DNA of 64,000 nt, from NCBI GenBank assembly GCA_054601695.1, contig BAAHQB010000089.1, positions 186,001 to 250,000 on the forward strand, given 5' to 3'. How positions within the stretch are numbered: the stretch's first letter is position 1; each line of letters begins with the position of its first letter. Positions 1-14,979 of the stretch are shown here, in pieces. The DNA comes from Amorphochlora amoebiformis (lineage: Eukaryota; Cercozoa; Chlorarachniophyceae). The translations under genes and the position numbers were made by a program. The notes below the pieces were generated by a model. The model searched no databases. It was given only the letters and a program-made list of their open reading frames with translations, and had not been told where the DNA came from.

Positions 1-198
1 TATATATATGATTTGAGGGTGGTATATATGTATGTATATATATATATAACGCATATGTGTGTATATATATATACATATATATATATATACATCTATATAT
101 ATATATATATATATATATTATTTAGAGGGATATAAAGTTGACGGGAGGCAATATAGATCGCACGATACAGCAATCAGACACCGATAGTATATTTATAC

Positions 199-275
<77 letters not shown>

Positions 276-417
276 TATATATATAAATATATATATAATA
301 TATATATATATAATATATATATACATGTATATCTATATATATATTATATATATGTATATATATTATATAAATATATACATATAATGTAGAAAGTGAATGA
401 ATACATGCAAAATGTAT

Positions 418-470
<53 letters not shown>

Positions 471-542
471 TATACATATATATGCAATATATATATATAT
501 GGATATTTGTATAACTTGTTCAATTATATGTATGTATATATT

Positions 543-586
<44 letters not shown>

Positions 587-617
587 AGGGTGTATGTTCT
601 TATCTCATGTATGTATG

Positions 618-653
<36 letters not shown>

Positions 654-844
654 CATAGGTATCCCTGTACCTTACTTAATGGGAACGCCTTATGCCCCTA
701 GGGCTTCACTTACAGGTTTATATATATAACATATATATATATATATACACATATATATATATATAAATATATAATATATATATATATGTATGTATGTATG
801 TATATACACATGTACATTTACACATATATATATATATATATAAT

Positions 845-875
<31 letters not shown>

Positions 876-958
876 GTATATATACATATATATGTAACCA
901 GTGTGTGGTATGCGACAATTATACCTATTATTCGCCTGAATTGCATTTATATGTATAT

Positions 959-1017
<59 letters not shown>

Positions 1018-1071
1018 GAGGGGTATTAAAGACGATGACTACCAAGAACAAATAGCTCCTGCACCTAGGTA

Positions 1072-1116
<45 letters not shown>

Positions 1117-1752
1117 TATATGTATGTATGTATGTATATATATATATATATGTATTTATGTAAATATATTTATATATGTATTTGTATATGTATGAAAATA
1201 TTGATTGTATCGTATATATTTATATATAGGTATACACATATAGATACATGATTGTATTGTATTTACATATATGTAAAATAAATAGTATATAAGTAATTTT
1301 TCAAATATATGAAAATAGACAACGACATATGCATTTTTACTTACATATTCCTATATATACATATGTATGTATGTAATATATATGTATAATATATATGTAC
1401 ATATGTACATATATGTATATGTGTATGTTTGCATATATATATATGCATATATATGTGTGTATATATGATATCTATATATACACATATATATATATATATT
1501 TATATTTAAATATACATTACATATATATATGTGTATATATATACTGTATGCAGGCCCCCGTTGGTAGAACGGGACATGCTTCAGAGGTGGCGTATATCTT
1601 TTTATTATATAGATATATACAGATATACATATATTATATATATGTATATATATATATATATTTATATATGTAAGACATCTACATATATATATATATATAT
1701 ATATATATGCATATGAACAAATAATGATATATATATATATATATTTATATAT

Positions 1753-1799
<47 letters not shown>

Positions 1800-1806
1800 T
1801 ATATAT

Positions 1807-1857
<51 letters not shown>

Positions 1858-1914
1858 ATAACATAAACACTTAAAAATATAATATATATATATATATATA
1901 TATATTTAATATAT

Positions 1915-1969
<55 letters not shown>

Positions 1970-2022
1970 TATATATATAATATATATATATATGTGTATT
2001 CTATATAATATATTATATACCA

Positions 2023-2055
<33 letters not shown>

Positions 2056-2057
2056 CA

Positions 2058-2088
<31 letters not shown>

Positions 2089-2235
2089 GTATCTAGAATA
2101 TATTTATGTTAATATATTGTATTATGTACACACATATATATACACACATATACACATATATTTATATATATGTGTGTGTGTGTATCTGTATAAATTTAAA
2201 GGTACAATTTACATTTTACCTCCAGAAATACATAT

Positions 2236-2271
<36 letters not shown>

Positions 2272-2430
2272 TATATATATACACATACATACACCTACAT
2301 ATTACATATATACACATATATATATATATATATATATACACATACGTATATGTAATTGTGCATACTAGTATATATATATATATATATATATACATATATA
2401 TACATATATATTATATAAATTATTACTCAC
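1..2430. repeat. TA/TATG-rich microsatellite block
   Basis: Almost continuous (TA)n with interspersed TATG, TACA and TATTTA variants. Short non-repetitive islands at about 118-190, 655-720, 895-945, 1010-1070 and 1545-1600 show no exon I can support. Open frames here encode only alternating Tyr/Ile and are repeat artefacts. Confidence 0.95.
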
Positions 2431-2990
2431 ATAGTACGTACAATTAGGTTTGCTGATCTGTGGGAATCAGATAATGATAATGATAGATAACCGACGGCTT
2501 GCATATCTTGTACATGCATGTCATTACTCAGTCAATGATTGTATGATTTATATCGCATATCTTGTACATGCATGTCATTACTCAGTCAATGATTGTGTGA
2601 TTTATATCTAGCCTTTACGGAACTTATTGCACTAGTACTCGTAGTATTGGCTGCATTTGAATCTTTATAATTCCATATATTTCGGCAGCGAAAAAAGTTA
2701 TCAATAAATCGACCTCTAGACCTGATCATATGTCTAGTAGGTGTCAGCATCACAAATATGCCGAAATCATATAGTAATCATTAGTATAGACTTTTTTCGA
2801 GTCGAGTGTACTACACATCAATACTAGCAATACATCAATTATCAATACAACATGTATATCATATATTGCCACATATCATACTATTCCTCGCTATCTAACC
2901 CTAATAATTCCGCCGGTATAGTTTCAATTACAGACTTATCTCCAAGGCGTTCAGGTAAGGCCTGGTAGTTACAGCTAGGGTTAGCTTAAG
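2431..2990. other. non-repetitive AT-rich island with a 54-bp direct duplication
   Basis: Unique sequence between microsatellite and telomere-type array. A 54-bp unit at about 2501-2554 is repeated at 2555-2607 with one visible substitution. On the minus strand a 20-bp stretch at 2438-2457 sits between a TTCCCACAG acceptor and a GTAC donor, and on the plus strand 2953-2973 sits between TTACAG and GTAAGG. Either could be a tiny exon, but I cannot link them to a protein. Confidence 0.6.
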
Positions 2991-3635
2991 GTTAGGGTTG
3001 GGGTTAGGGTTAGGGTTAGGGTTAGGGTTAGATTTAGGGTTAGGGTTAGGGTAGGGATAATTAGGTTTAGTGTAGGCGTTAGGTAAGGTCTGGTAGTTAC
3101 AATTAGGGTTAGCTTAGGGTTTCGGTTAGCATAAGGTTAGGGTTAGGGTTAGGTTAGGGTTAGGGACGCATTGCTAGGTGTTCAGGTAGGGTTTGGGGTT
3201 ACGGTTAGGGTTAGCTTGGGTTAGGGTTATGGTTAGGGTTAGCTTGGGTAGGCTTAGCTTGGGTTAGGGTTAGCATAATGTTAGGGTTAGGGTAGGGTTA
3301 GGGTTGCTTAGGTTTAGAGTTTAGGGCTTGGGGTTACGGTTAGGGTTAGCTTAGGGTTTCGGTTAGCATAAGGTTAGCGTTAGGGTTAGGTTAGGGTTGG
3401 GGACGCGTTGCTAAGGCTTAGGGTAGGTGTTCAGGTAGGGCTTGGGGTTACTTTTAGGGTTAGCTTGGGTTAAATTTAGCATTAGGTTAGCGTTAGGGTT
3501 AGGTTAGGGTTAGGGACCATTGCTTAGGTTTAGGGTGTGGGGCTTGGGGTTATGGTTAGTGTTAGCTTAGGGTTACGGTTAGCATAAGGTTAGGGTTTGG
3601 TTAGGGTTAGGGACAGCATTGTTAGGTCTAGGTAT
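2991..3635 (+). repeat. degenerate interstitial TTAGGG array
   Basis: TTAGGG repeats on the plus strand, with many variants (GCTTAGGG, TTACGG, TTGGGG) and an irregular higher-order pattern in which a segment around TTCAGGTAGGGTTTGGGG recurs. This is degenerate telomere-type DNA, not a terminal telomere, because non-telomeric sequence continues on both sides. Confidence 0.9.
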
Positions 3636-3639
3636 GAAT

Positions 3640-4119
<480 letters not shown>

Positions 4120-4217
4120 CTCTCCTTGAAGAAATCCTTTGAGTTGAAGAGGCGAAAGGGTTTGTATGTCAGTGTCCTATATATATAACATATATATATA
4201 TATATATATATTATATT

Positions 4218-4277
<60 letters not shown>

Positions 4278-4317
4278 AAATGATATATGTGCGTATGTGT
4301 TTGTATGTATATATATG

Positions 4318-4358
<41 letters not shown>

Positions 4359-4630
4359 TTGTGTACTATATTTTAAATATCTATATATATATAAACATTT
4401 ATATGTACACATATATACATATATATGTATATATGTATATAATATTTTTATATAAATATATATAAATATATACACACACAAATATATATATATATAGATG
4501 TATATATATATATATATAATATACATTATAATAAATATAGATATGTATATATATATTACATTACATATATATAATATTATATACACATATGTATATAATA
4601 TACATATTATATATGTATGTACATATAGGT

Positions 4631-4679
<49 letters not shown>

Positions 4680-5025
4680 ACATGCATACCCTAAGTAATT
4701 TGGATTCCAAAGAAGGTGTTGAATGTCCCCAAGACGCAAACTTTAAATCTATCTATAACCATTAGGGTTAGGGTTAGGGTTAGGGTTAGGGTTAGGGTTA
4801 GGGTTAGGGTTAAAATTAGGACTAGGGCTACCCTAACCCTAACGATAATCTTCACTATAACCCTAACCTTAATTCTAACTCTAACCCTAACCCTAACCCT
4901 AGGGATAGGGTTAGGGTGTTAGGGTTAGGGTTATTATTAGGGTTATTATTAGGGTTAGGGATTTATTTGTGCGCGCATGTGTGTGTATGCGTTACATGTA
5001 TATGTATATATATATAGTAATATTT

Positions 5026-5070
<45 letters not shown>

Positions 5071-5153
5071 TGGTATATATAAAGCCTCTGTGTGAATACG
5101 TATATGTGTTATTTATTCATGCATAGCCATACATATACTTACATATACATCCG

Positions 5154-5192
<39 letters not shown>

Positions 5193-5567
5193 TAAACATA
5201 TACAAAGATATAACATACATTATATCTTTATATATATTCCACTTGATGTAACATACATTACATCTTTATATATTTCACTTATTTCAATACCAACAACAAA
5301 CCAGTCCTAACCCTAACCCTTACCTAACCTTAACCCTAACCCTAACCCTAGCCCTAACCCTAAACCTAACCCTAACCCTAATCCTGACTCTAAACCTAAC
5401 GTTAGCTATAACCCTAACCCTTACCCTAACCCTAATCCTAACCCTAAACTCTAACTTTAACTCTAACCCTAGCTCTAACCCTAACCCTAACCCTAACCTC
5501 TAGTGTATGTATATGTGTATGTATATGTGTATATGTATATATGTATGTATATATGGTGTATGCATAC

Positions 5568-5599
<32 letters not shown>

Positions 5600-5644
5600 G
5601 TGTGTATATATATATATATGTGTGTGTATATGTATACATATGTG

Positions 5645-5710
<66 letters not shown>

Positions 5711-5729
5711 CATATATAATGTGTGTGTA

Positions 5730-5782
<53 letters not shown>

Positions 5783-5845
5783 GTTTATGAAATCATATAC
5801 ATTCTTAAATCGGTCGTCCTGATGTAACTTCATAAGTGTTTCGGC
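4120..5845 (-). CDS. three phase-linked minus-strand exons, unrecognised protein
   Basis: Three minus-strand exons join with every boundary in phase 0. Exon 5845-5801 has acceptor CCCTAG and donor GTATAT and encodes [15 protein letters not shown]. Exon 4752-4690 has acceptor TTATAG and donor GTATGC; it encodes 21 residues starting [11 protein letters not shown]. Exon 4176-4120 has acceptor ATATAG and donor GTTAGA; it encodes 19 residues starting [14 protein letters not shown]. The introns between them are (TA)n and telomere-type repeat. The last two exons also stay open in a second linked frame (containing [17 protein letters not shown]), so the frame is less certain than the splice sites. 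They may belong to the same gene as the exons at 13-15 kb or to a second one. I do not recognise the family. Confidence 0.5.
4763..4960. repeat. telomere-type array with an internal orientation switch
   Basis: About eight TTAGGG units, then a junction at about 4812-4830 after which the plus strand reads CCCTAA, then TTAGGG again from about 4905. It is a small inverted telomere-repeat arrangement inside the putative minus-strand intron. Confidence 0.9.
4961..5300. repeat. TA/TG microsatellite with short duplicated segments
   Basis: (TA)n and TGTG runs. Around 5208-5280 a segment containing AACATACATTA and ATCTTTATATAT occurs twice. Nothing coding is visible. Confidence 0.8.
5305..5500 (-). 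repeat. interstitial CCCTAA array
   Basis: CCCTAA repeats on the plus strand with frequent single-base variants. Its orientation is opposite to the neighbouring arrays at 4763 and 5848. Confidence 0.92.
5501..5800. repeat. (TA)n/(TATG)n microsatellite
   Basis: TATGTG and TACATA runs followed by (TA)n. It abuts the donor side of the minus-strand exon at 5801-5845. Confidence 0.93.
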
Positions 5846-5847
5846 CT

Positions 5848-6195
5848 AGGGTTAGGGTTAGGGTTAGGGTTAGGGTTAGGTTTAGGATTAGGGTTAGAGT
5901 CTGGCTAGGGTTAGGGTTAAGGTGAGGGTTACGGTTAGAGTTAGGGTAGTTATATCTAGTTAGGATTACAAGGGTTATGGTTACAATTAGCCTTAGAGTT
6001 ACAACTTGGGTTAGGGTTAGGGTTAGGGTTAGGGTTAGGGTTAGGGTTAGGGTTAGCGTTAGGCCTAGGCTTAGGGTTAGGGTTAGAGTTAGGGTTACGA
6101 CTGGAGTTACGCTAGGGTTACGGCTGGGGTTAGGGTTACGACTAGGGTTAGGATTAGGGTTAGGGTTAGGGTTTGGGTTAGGGTTAGGGTTAGGG
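5848..6195 (+). repeat. interstitial TTAGGG array
   Basis: TTAGGG with variants including TTACGACT and TTACGGCT. Read on the minus strand it is CCCTAA, and its left end supplies the CCCTAG acceptor of the exon at 5845. Confidence 0.92.
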
Positions 6196-6237
6196 TTAGG
6201 ATTCGACGTTTCCATCCACGTAGATGACCTCAGAGTC
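6196..6237 (-). CDS. possible terminal exon, 13 codons plus stop
   Basis: On the minus strand a CCTACAG acceptor precedes an open stretch reading DSEVIYVDGNVES and then TAA. The stop codon is formed by the first CCTAA of the following telomere-type array. It is the only non-repetitive sequence between 5.85 and 7.0 kb. The short length and the lack of a phase partner make this tentative. Confidence 0.3.
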   Translation of the reverse strand, partial: DSEVIYVDGNVES

Positions 6238-6244
6238 CTGTAGG

Positions 6245-6561
6245 TGTTATATATATATATAAATAATATATATATATATATATGTATATATGTGTATATA
6301 TGTATATTTAATATCATATGTATACAAAATTATACGTGTTTAGAAATGTAATTTATAAATATATTACATATCCAGATATTCATGTGCATATTTATGATAT
6401 TTAAATATATATATATATATAATATTATATGTATATAATATTATATATATTATATATATATATATATATATATTTATAAATATATTACATATCCAGATAG
6501 TCATCATGTGCATATTTATGATATTTAAATATATATATATATATAATATTATATGTATATA

Positions 6562-6593
<32 letters not shown>

Positions 6594-6661
6594 AATATAT
6601 TACATATCTAGATAGTCATGTGCATATTTATGTATTGTATATTATAATATATGTGTATATG

Positions 6662-6692
<31 letters not shown>

Positions 6693-6693
6693 T

Positions 6694-6727
<34 letters not shown>

Positions 6728-6796
6728 TATAATATATATATATATATATATATAGCATATAACATATGTACATATGTATATATATATATATATATC

Positions 6797-6872
<76 letters not shown>

Positions 6873-6888
6873 CCTATATCTACATATA

Positions 6889-6934
<46 letters not shown>

Positions 6935-7012
6935 TTTCTAAATATGTAAAATTACATATTATTATATATTACTACATACTCATACACGATTCCTACTCTG
7001 ACCCAAATCACT
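6245..7012. repeat. TA-rich block with a tandem unit of about 120 bp
   Basis: Three copies of a unit of roughly 120 bp begin near 6355, 6478 and 6594. Each contains TTACATATCCAGATA (or CTAGATA) and GTGCATATTTATG, separated by (TA)n. The rest is (TA)n. No coding signal. Confidence 0.8.
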
Positions 7013-7192
7013 CCAAACCCTAACCCTAACCCTAACCCTAACCCTAACCCTAACCCTAACCCCAAACCCTAACCCTAACCCTAACCCTAACCCCAACCCT
7101 AACCCCAACCCTAACCCTAACCCGAACCCTAACCCCAACCCTAATCCCAACCCTAACCCTAACCCTAACCCTAACCCTAACCCTGACCCTCT
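7013..7192 (-). repeat. interstitial CCCTAA/CCCCAA array
   Basis: CCCTAA repeats interleaved with CCCCAA variants on the plus strand, ending at about 7192 in unique sequence. Confidence 0.93.
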
Positions 7193-7330
7193 AACTACCG
7201 GATTTTGCTCTGATATATTGACAATATCGTCCGCAATATCACCCTAGGGTTAGGATGAGATATTACTCTTCAGAGTGTGTGTGTGTGTGTGTGTATGTGT
7301 GTGTGTGTGTTTGTATTTTGATATATGTGT

Positions 7331-7377
<47 letters not shown>

Positions 7378-7465
7378 TATATAAAGGTCTTAGCCCTAGT
7401 GCCATTGACGTCTCGACAATTAGGGTCAGGAGTTGCATACTGGGAGTGAGTGACCTCCGCAGATG

Positions 7466-7585
7466 TTATATGTGTTCGGTTTTCATAATATCTCGTATAA
7501 GAAGGGATGCGTGTGTTGGTTGTGGGTGCGCGGGAGGAATTTTGTGTAATTTTTTAAATTTGTTGAATTTTTCGGGTAGAGCACC
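7466..7585 (-). CDS. possible 3'-terminal exon, unrecognised protein
   Basis: On the minus strand an AACTCCAG acceptor at the edge of a telomere-type array is followed by 39 open codons and TAA. The peptide starts GALPEKFNKFKKLHK and ends IRDIMKTEHI. A second frame (VLYPKNSTNLKNYTKF) is also open to a TGA about 15 bases earlier, and that frame would match the phase-2 end of the exon at 10046-10122. The exon is therefore plausible but its frame is undecided. Confidence 0.4.
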   Translation of the reverse strand, partial: GALPEKFNKFKKLHKIPPAHPQPTHASLLIRDIMKTEHI

Positions 7586-7589
7586 CTGG

Positions 7590-7700
7590 AGTTAGGGTTA
7601 GGGTTGGGTAAGGGTTAGGTTAGGGTTAGGGTTCGGGGATAGGGTTAGGGGTATGGTTATGGCTAGGGTTAGGGTTATGGTTAGGGTTAGATTAGGGGTC
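7590..7700 (+). repeat. interstitial TTAGGG array
   Basis: Short TTAGGG array with variants. In minus-strand sense it is the CCCTAA intron end just before the exon at 7585. Confidence 0.9.
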
Positions 7701-8700
<1,000 letters not shown>

Positions 8701-8851
8701 CGATAGATTTGAAATTCTCAATACAGGCCTTATGTCGTCTGTACGCCTTTCACTTACTATGTACACCTATGTTTAGGGTTACCCTACTATATACACATAT
8801 GCTTAGGCTTACTCTTAGTCCCATCTCTCTCTCTAGTCTTTTTCTCCCTCC

Positions 8852-9295
8852 AGGGATTAGGGTTAGGGTTAGGGTTAAGGTTAGAGTTTGTTAGGGTTAG
8901 GGTTAGGGTTAAGGTTGGAGTTTGTTAGGGTTAGGGTTAGGGTTAAGGTTAGAGTTTGTTAGGGTTAGGGTTAGGGTTAAGGTTAGAGTTTGTTAGAGTT
9001 AGGGTTAGGGTTAAGGTTAGAGTTTGTTAGGGTTAGGGTTAGGGTTAAGGTTAGAGTTTGTTAGGGTTAGGGTTAGGGTTAAGGTTGGAGTTTGTTAGGG
9101 TTAGGGTTAGGGTTAAGGTTAGAGTTTGTTAGGGTTAGGGTTAGGGTTAAGGTTAGAGTTTGTTTGAGTTAGGGTTAGGGTTAAGGTTAGAGTTTGTTAG
9201 GGTTAGGGTTAGGGTTAAGGTTAGAGTTTGTTAGGGTTAGGGTTAGGGTTAAGGTTAGAGTTTGTTAGGGTTAGGGTTAGGGTTAGGGTTGAAGT
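8852..9295 (+). repeat. 34-bp higher-order telomere-type repeat
   Basis: About twelve tandem copies of a 34-bp unit built from three TTAGGG, one TTAAGG, one TTAGAG and a TTTG spacer. Copies differ by single bases (for instance TTGGAG or TTTGAG). Homogenised higher-order structure shows local amplification of a mutated telomere-repeat block, not de novo telomerase addition. The 150 bp to the left (8700-8850) is unique and holds no exon I can support. Confidence 0.93.
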
Positions 9296-9296
9296 G

Positions 9297-9298
<2 letters not shown>

Positions 9299-9331
<33 letters not shown>

Positions 9332-9536
9332 TACATAGTTATGTACTGTGTATATTGTTGTATACATATATATGTCAGGTTGGGTGGAGTTAGGGCTATG
9401 CTTAGGGTTAGGGTTAGGGTTAGGGTTAGGATTAGAGTTAGGGTTAGGGTTAGGGTTAGGGTTAGGGTCCCGACATTTTGTGCGAATTGTGGGTCGGATT
9501 GTACTTTAGATCTGTACATAATATTGTTTATAAAAG

Positions 9537-9567
<31 letters not shown>

Positions 9568-9610
9568 ATACAAGTGTTACACACATACACAAACATACAC
9601 ACACACATAA

Positions 9611-9641
<31 letters not shown>

Positions 9642-9691
9642 CCTGTATACATTTATATATATATATATATAATATGTATATATTTATATAT

Positions 9692-9747
<56 letters not shown>

Positions 9748-9758
9748 CATACATACGT

Positions 9759-9816
<58 letters not shown>

Positions 9817-9883
9817 GTATTATATACATACAAATGTAAATATCTGTTTTATATATACTACATACACAAACACATGTTTTATG

Positions 9884-9914
<31 letters not shown>

Positions 9915-9950
9915 GATTTATGTATTCCCTCAAGTACGTATGTATCACAC
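9299..9950. repeat. (TA)n blocks flanking a short TTAGGG array
   Basis: (TA)n at about 9299-9330, a TTAGGG array at about 9398-9468, then a unique stretch and (TA)n/(ACAC)n to 9950. Confidence 0.85.
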
Positions 9951-9954
9951 TCTA

Positions 9955-10045
9955 AATCCCAACCCTAATACCAACCCTTACCCTAAATAACCCTAACCCT
10001 AACCCTAACCCTAACCCTAACTCTAACCCTAACCCTAACCCTTAC
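9955..10045 (-). repeat. short CCCTAA array
   Basis: CCCTAA units on the plus strand ending directly at the donor (GTAAGG on the minus strand) of the exon at 10046-10122. Confidence 0.9.
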
Positions 10046-10122
10046 CTAATGACATCCGTGACTCCTGTATAAGGCTTAAAATTAGAAACATAATCCTTAA
10101 CATCATCATACTTCCACTCGTC
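10046..10122 (-). CDS. 77-bp minus-strand exon, unrecognised protein
   Basis: On the minus strand the exon lies between a CCCTAG acceptor and a GTAAGG donor and is open, beginning DEWKYDDVKDYVSNF and ending PYTGVTDVIR across the junction (phase 2 out). Both flanks are telomere-type repeat: the acceptor is the last unit of a CCCTAA intron with A changed to G, and the donor runs straight into another array. A truncated copy of its 5' end with the same acceptor lies at about 10687-10706, upstream in the sense direction. It may link to the exons at 12.9-15 kb, but the connecting exons were not resolved. I do not recognise the family. Confidence 0.6.
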
Positions 10123-10123
10123 C

Positions 10124-11590
10124 TAGGGTTAGGGTTAGGGTTAGGTTAGGGCTAGGGTTAGGGTTAGGGTTAGGGTTAAAGCTAGGGTTAGGTTAGGGCT
10201 AGGGTTAGGGTTAAAGCTAGGGTTAGGTTAGGGCTAGGGTTAGGGTTAGGGTTAGGGTTAGGGTTAGGGTTAGGTTAGGGCTAGGGTTAGGTTAGGGCTA
10301 GGGTTAGGTTAGGGCTAGGGTTAGGGTTAGGGTTAGGTTAGGGCTAGGGCTAGGGTTAGGGTTAGGGTTAGGGTTAGGGCTAGGGTTAGGTTAGGGCTAG
10401 GGTTAGGTTAGGGCTAGGGTTAGGTTAGGGTTAGGGTTAGGTTAGGGCTAGGGTTAGGGTTAGGGTTAGGGTTAGGGTTAGGTTAGGGCTAGGGTTAGGT
10501 TAGGGCTAGGGTTAGGGTTGGGTTAGGGTTAGGGTTAGGGTTAGGTTAGGGCTAGGGTTTGGTTAGGGCTAGGGTTAGGTTAGGGTTAGGGTTAGGTTAG
10601 GGTTAGGGTTAGGTTAGGGGTAGGGTTAGGGTTAGGGCTAGGGTTAGGTTAGGGCTAGGGTTAGGTTAGGGCTAGGGTTAGGGTTAGACTTCCACTCGTC
10701 CTAGGGTTAGGGTTAGGGTTAGGGTTAGGGTTAGGTTAGAATTAGGTTTAGGGTTAGGATTAGGTTAGGGTTAGGGTTAGGTTAGAATTAGGTTTAGGGT
10801 TAGGATTAGGTTAGGGTTAGGGTTAGGGTTAGGATTAGGGTTAAGGTTAGGATTAAGGTTAGCATTAGGATTAGGTTAGGGTTATGATTAGATTTAGGAT
10901 AGGATTAGGGTTAGGGTTAGGCTTAGGGCGAGGTTTAGTTAGGGCTAGGGTTAGGGCGTGGGTTAGGATTAGGGGGTCGAGTTAGGATTAAGACCAGGAT
11001 TAGAGTTAGGGTTAGGGTTAGGTTTAGGGTTAGGGTTGAGGTTAGGGTTAGGGTTAGGGCTGGGGCTAGGGTTAGGGTTAGGGCTAGGTTTAGTTTGGGC
11101 TGGGGTTAAATCAGGGTTAGTTAGGGCTTCCGGTTAGGATTAGGGTTAGGGTTAGGATTAGGATGTCAGGTAAGGGTTAGGATTAGGGTTAGGGCTATCA
11201 TTAGAGTTAAGAGTTAGGGTTAGGGTTAGGGCTAGGGTTGGTTAGGGCACGGGGTTATGGTTAAAATTTGGGCTAGGGTTAGGATTAGGGTTAGAGTTAG
11301 GATCAAAGTTAGGTTTAGGGTTAGGGTTAAGGTTAGGGTTAGGATAAGTTAAGGCTAGGGTTGGTTGGGGCGTCGGGTAAGGATTAGTGTGTCGGGTTAG
11401 GGTTAGGATTAGGGTTAGATTAGGGTTAGCTAGGGTTAGGGTTAGTGTTAGGGTTAATGTTAGGGTTAGGAGTAGGCTGAGGGCGTGGGTTAGGTTAGGG
11501 TTAGGGTTAGGTTAGGGTTAGGCTTAGGTTAGGGTAAGGGTTACAGGGTTAGGTAAGGTTAGCGTTAGGGTTAGCGATAGAACTAGGGAT
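10124..11590 (+). repeat. long degenerate TTAGGG array
   Basis: About 1.5 kb of TTAGGG units. The first half has a regular TTAGGG/TTAGGTTAGGGC alternation with nested duplications; the second half is increasingly degenerate (GTCGGG, GATTAGG). In minus-strand sense this would be a long CCCTAA intron. Confidence 0.93.
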
Positions 11591-12978
<1,388 letters not shown>

Positions 12979-14665
12979 GCTATATCATGATTCCATCGCT
13001 TCGTAATCCCTTTCCTCTCACACATACATACATACATACAAATATTAACATATTAACATATTAACATACATATACCTTGTATTTGATCTGCAATATCTTT
13101 AAATAATCGCTATCGAGGTTTTCATTCAGCTCCCCAGCGGTTAGGGGGCGGTATCCTGTGGTTCTCTCCCTAGGGTTAGGGTTAGGGTTAGGGTTAGGGT
13201 TAGGGTTAGGGTTAGGGTTAGGGTTAGGGTTAGGGTTAGGGTTAGGGTTAGGGTTAGGGTTAGGGTTAGGGTTAGGGTTAGGGTTAGGGTTACTCACTTG
13301 CTTCTCATTCCTGCTAATGCTTCCTCTATCAATAGACGAGTGATTACCTACGGTTAGGGTTAGGGTTAGGGTTAGGTTCGGGTTAGGGTTAGGGTTCGGG
13401 TTAGGGTTAGGGTTAGGGTTAGAGTTAAGGTAGGGTACGGGTTAGGGTGTCGGGTTAGGGTGTCGGGTTAGGGTGTCGGGTTAGGGTTAGGGTTAGGGTT
13501 AGAGTTAAGGTTCGGGCTTCGGCTAGGGTTAGGTTAGGGTTAGGGTTAGGGTTAGGGTTAGGGTTAGGGTTAGGGTTAGGATTCTGATACTCCGGTTAGG
13601 GTTTGTGTTTATTCTAGGTCTAGGCTAGGGTTCTAGAGTAGGTTATCGTCAGGCTTAGGTTTTAGATTCTGAGTTAGGGTTAGGGTTAGGGTTAGGTTTA
13701 GGGTTAGGGTTAGAGTTAGGATTAGTACTGGAGTAAGGGTACCACTGCATCAACTTCGGATTTCATCGTCGCACGAACCTGTTAGGGTTAGGGTTAGGGT
13801 TAGGGTTGGATTCGGGTTAGGGTTAGGGTTAGGGTTAGGGTTAGGGTTGATTCGGGTTAGGGTTAGGGTTAGGGTTAGGGTTAGGGCTAGGCTTAGGCTT
13901 AGATTATGACTAGTAGAATTAGGATTACTTAGGGTTAGGGTTAGGGAGAGGGTTAGTTAGGGTTAGGTTTAGGTTATGACTAGCTAGAATTAGGATTACT
14001 TAGGGTTAGGATTAGGGTTAGGGTTAGGGTTAGGGTTAGGGTTAGGGTTAGGGATAGAGTTATGGTTAGGTTACCTGACGGAGCTTAGCGAATAGCCAGA
14101 GGGGCATATCTCGATTCGATGCTATTGCCTCTTCGGATACCTAGGGTTAGGAGTTAGGATTAGGATTAGGGTTAGGGTTAGGGTTAGAGTTAGGGTTAGG
14201 GTTAAGGTTAGGGTTAGACTTAGGGTTAGGAAATTGGAGGCTTGGTAATCCTAATGTTTCCTGACCTTAGCCCTAGCCCTAACCCTAGCCATAACCTAGC
14301 TGCAACTCCTAACCCTAACCCTAGGATACTACCTCGGTATTAATGCACAGAGGCTTGGAATCCTAACCCTAACCCTAACCCTAACCCTAACCCTAACCCT
14401 AACCCTAACCCTAACCCTAACCTCACCTTTCATCCACAGAGGCTTAAAAATCTTAATCCTAACAACCCTAGCCCTAGGGACCGCGTCTACATTCATCCTT
14501 GGGATTCCTAACCCTAACCCTAACCCTAACCCTAACCCTAACCCTAACCCTAACCCTAACCCTAACCCTAACCCAAACCCTACGGACCGCGTCTACATTC
14601 ATCCATAGGCGACGTGTACCACCTTCCGTTACTGTTATGTCTGAGTTAGGAGATATGTATGTATG

Positions 14666-14708
<43 letters not shown>

Positions 14709-14764
14709 ATTTCCTTTCTGTCATTTGTGGGTTAGGATTAGAGTAATATATATATATATATATA

Positions 14765-14795
<31 letters not shown>

Positions 14796-14824
14796 TTTAT
14801 GTATATACATACATATATATACAT

Positions 14825-14863
<39 letters not shown>

Positions 14864-14924
14864 TATATGTATGTATACATATTTATATGTGTGTGTGGTA
14901 TGAGTACCTAGCGATATATATAAA

Positions 14925-14979
<55 letters not shown>

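Noticed and set aside
193-1016. Open frames of alternating Tyr and Ile, here and across all (TA)n blocks
   Set aside because: A (TA)n tract has no stop in the TAT/ATA reading. Such frames appear on both strands and show no exon signal or codon bias.
2991-3635. A true chromosome end
   Set aside because: The array is degenerate, flanked by unrelated sequence on both sides, and other arrays lie in both orientations further in.
13158-13297. Repeated Gly-Leu, Asn-Pro or Arg-Val frames over TTAGGG arrays
   Set aside because: The hexamer has no stop in some frames. Only the non-repetitive end of the minus-strand frame (13076-13169) is coding, as shown by splice phase.
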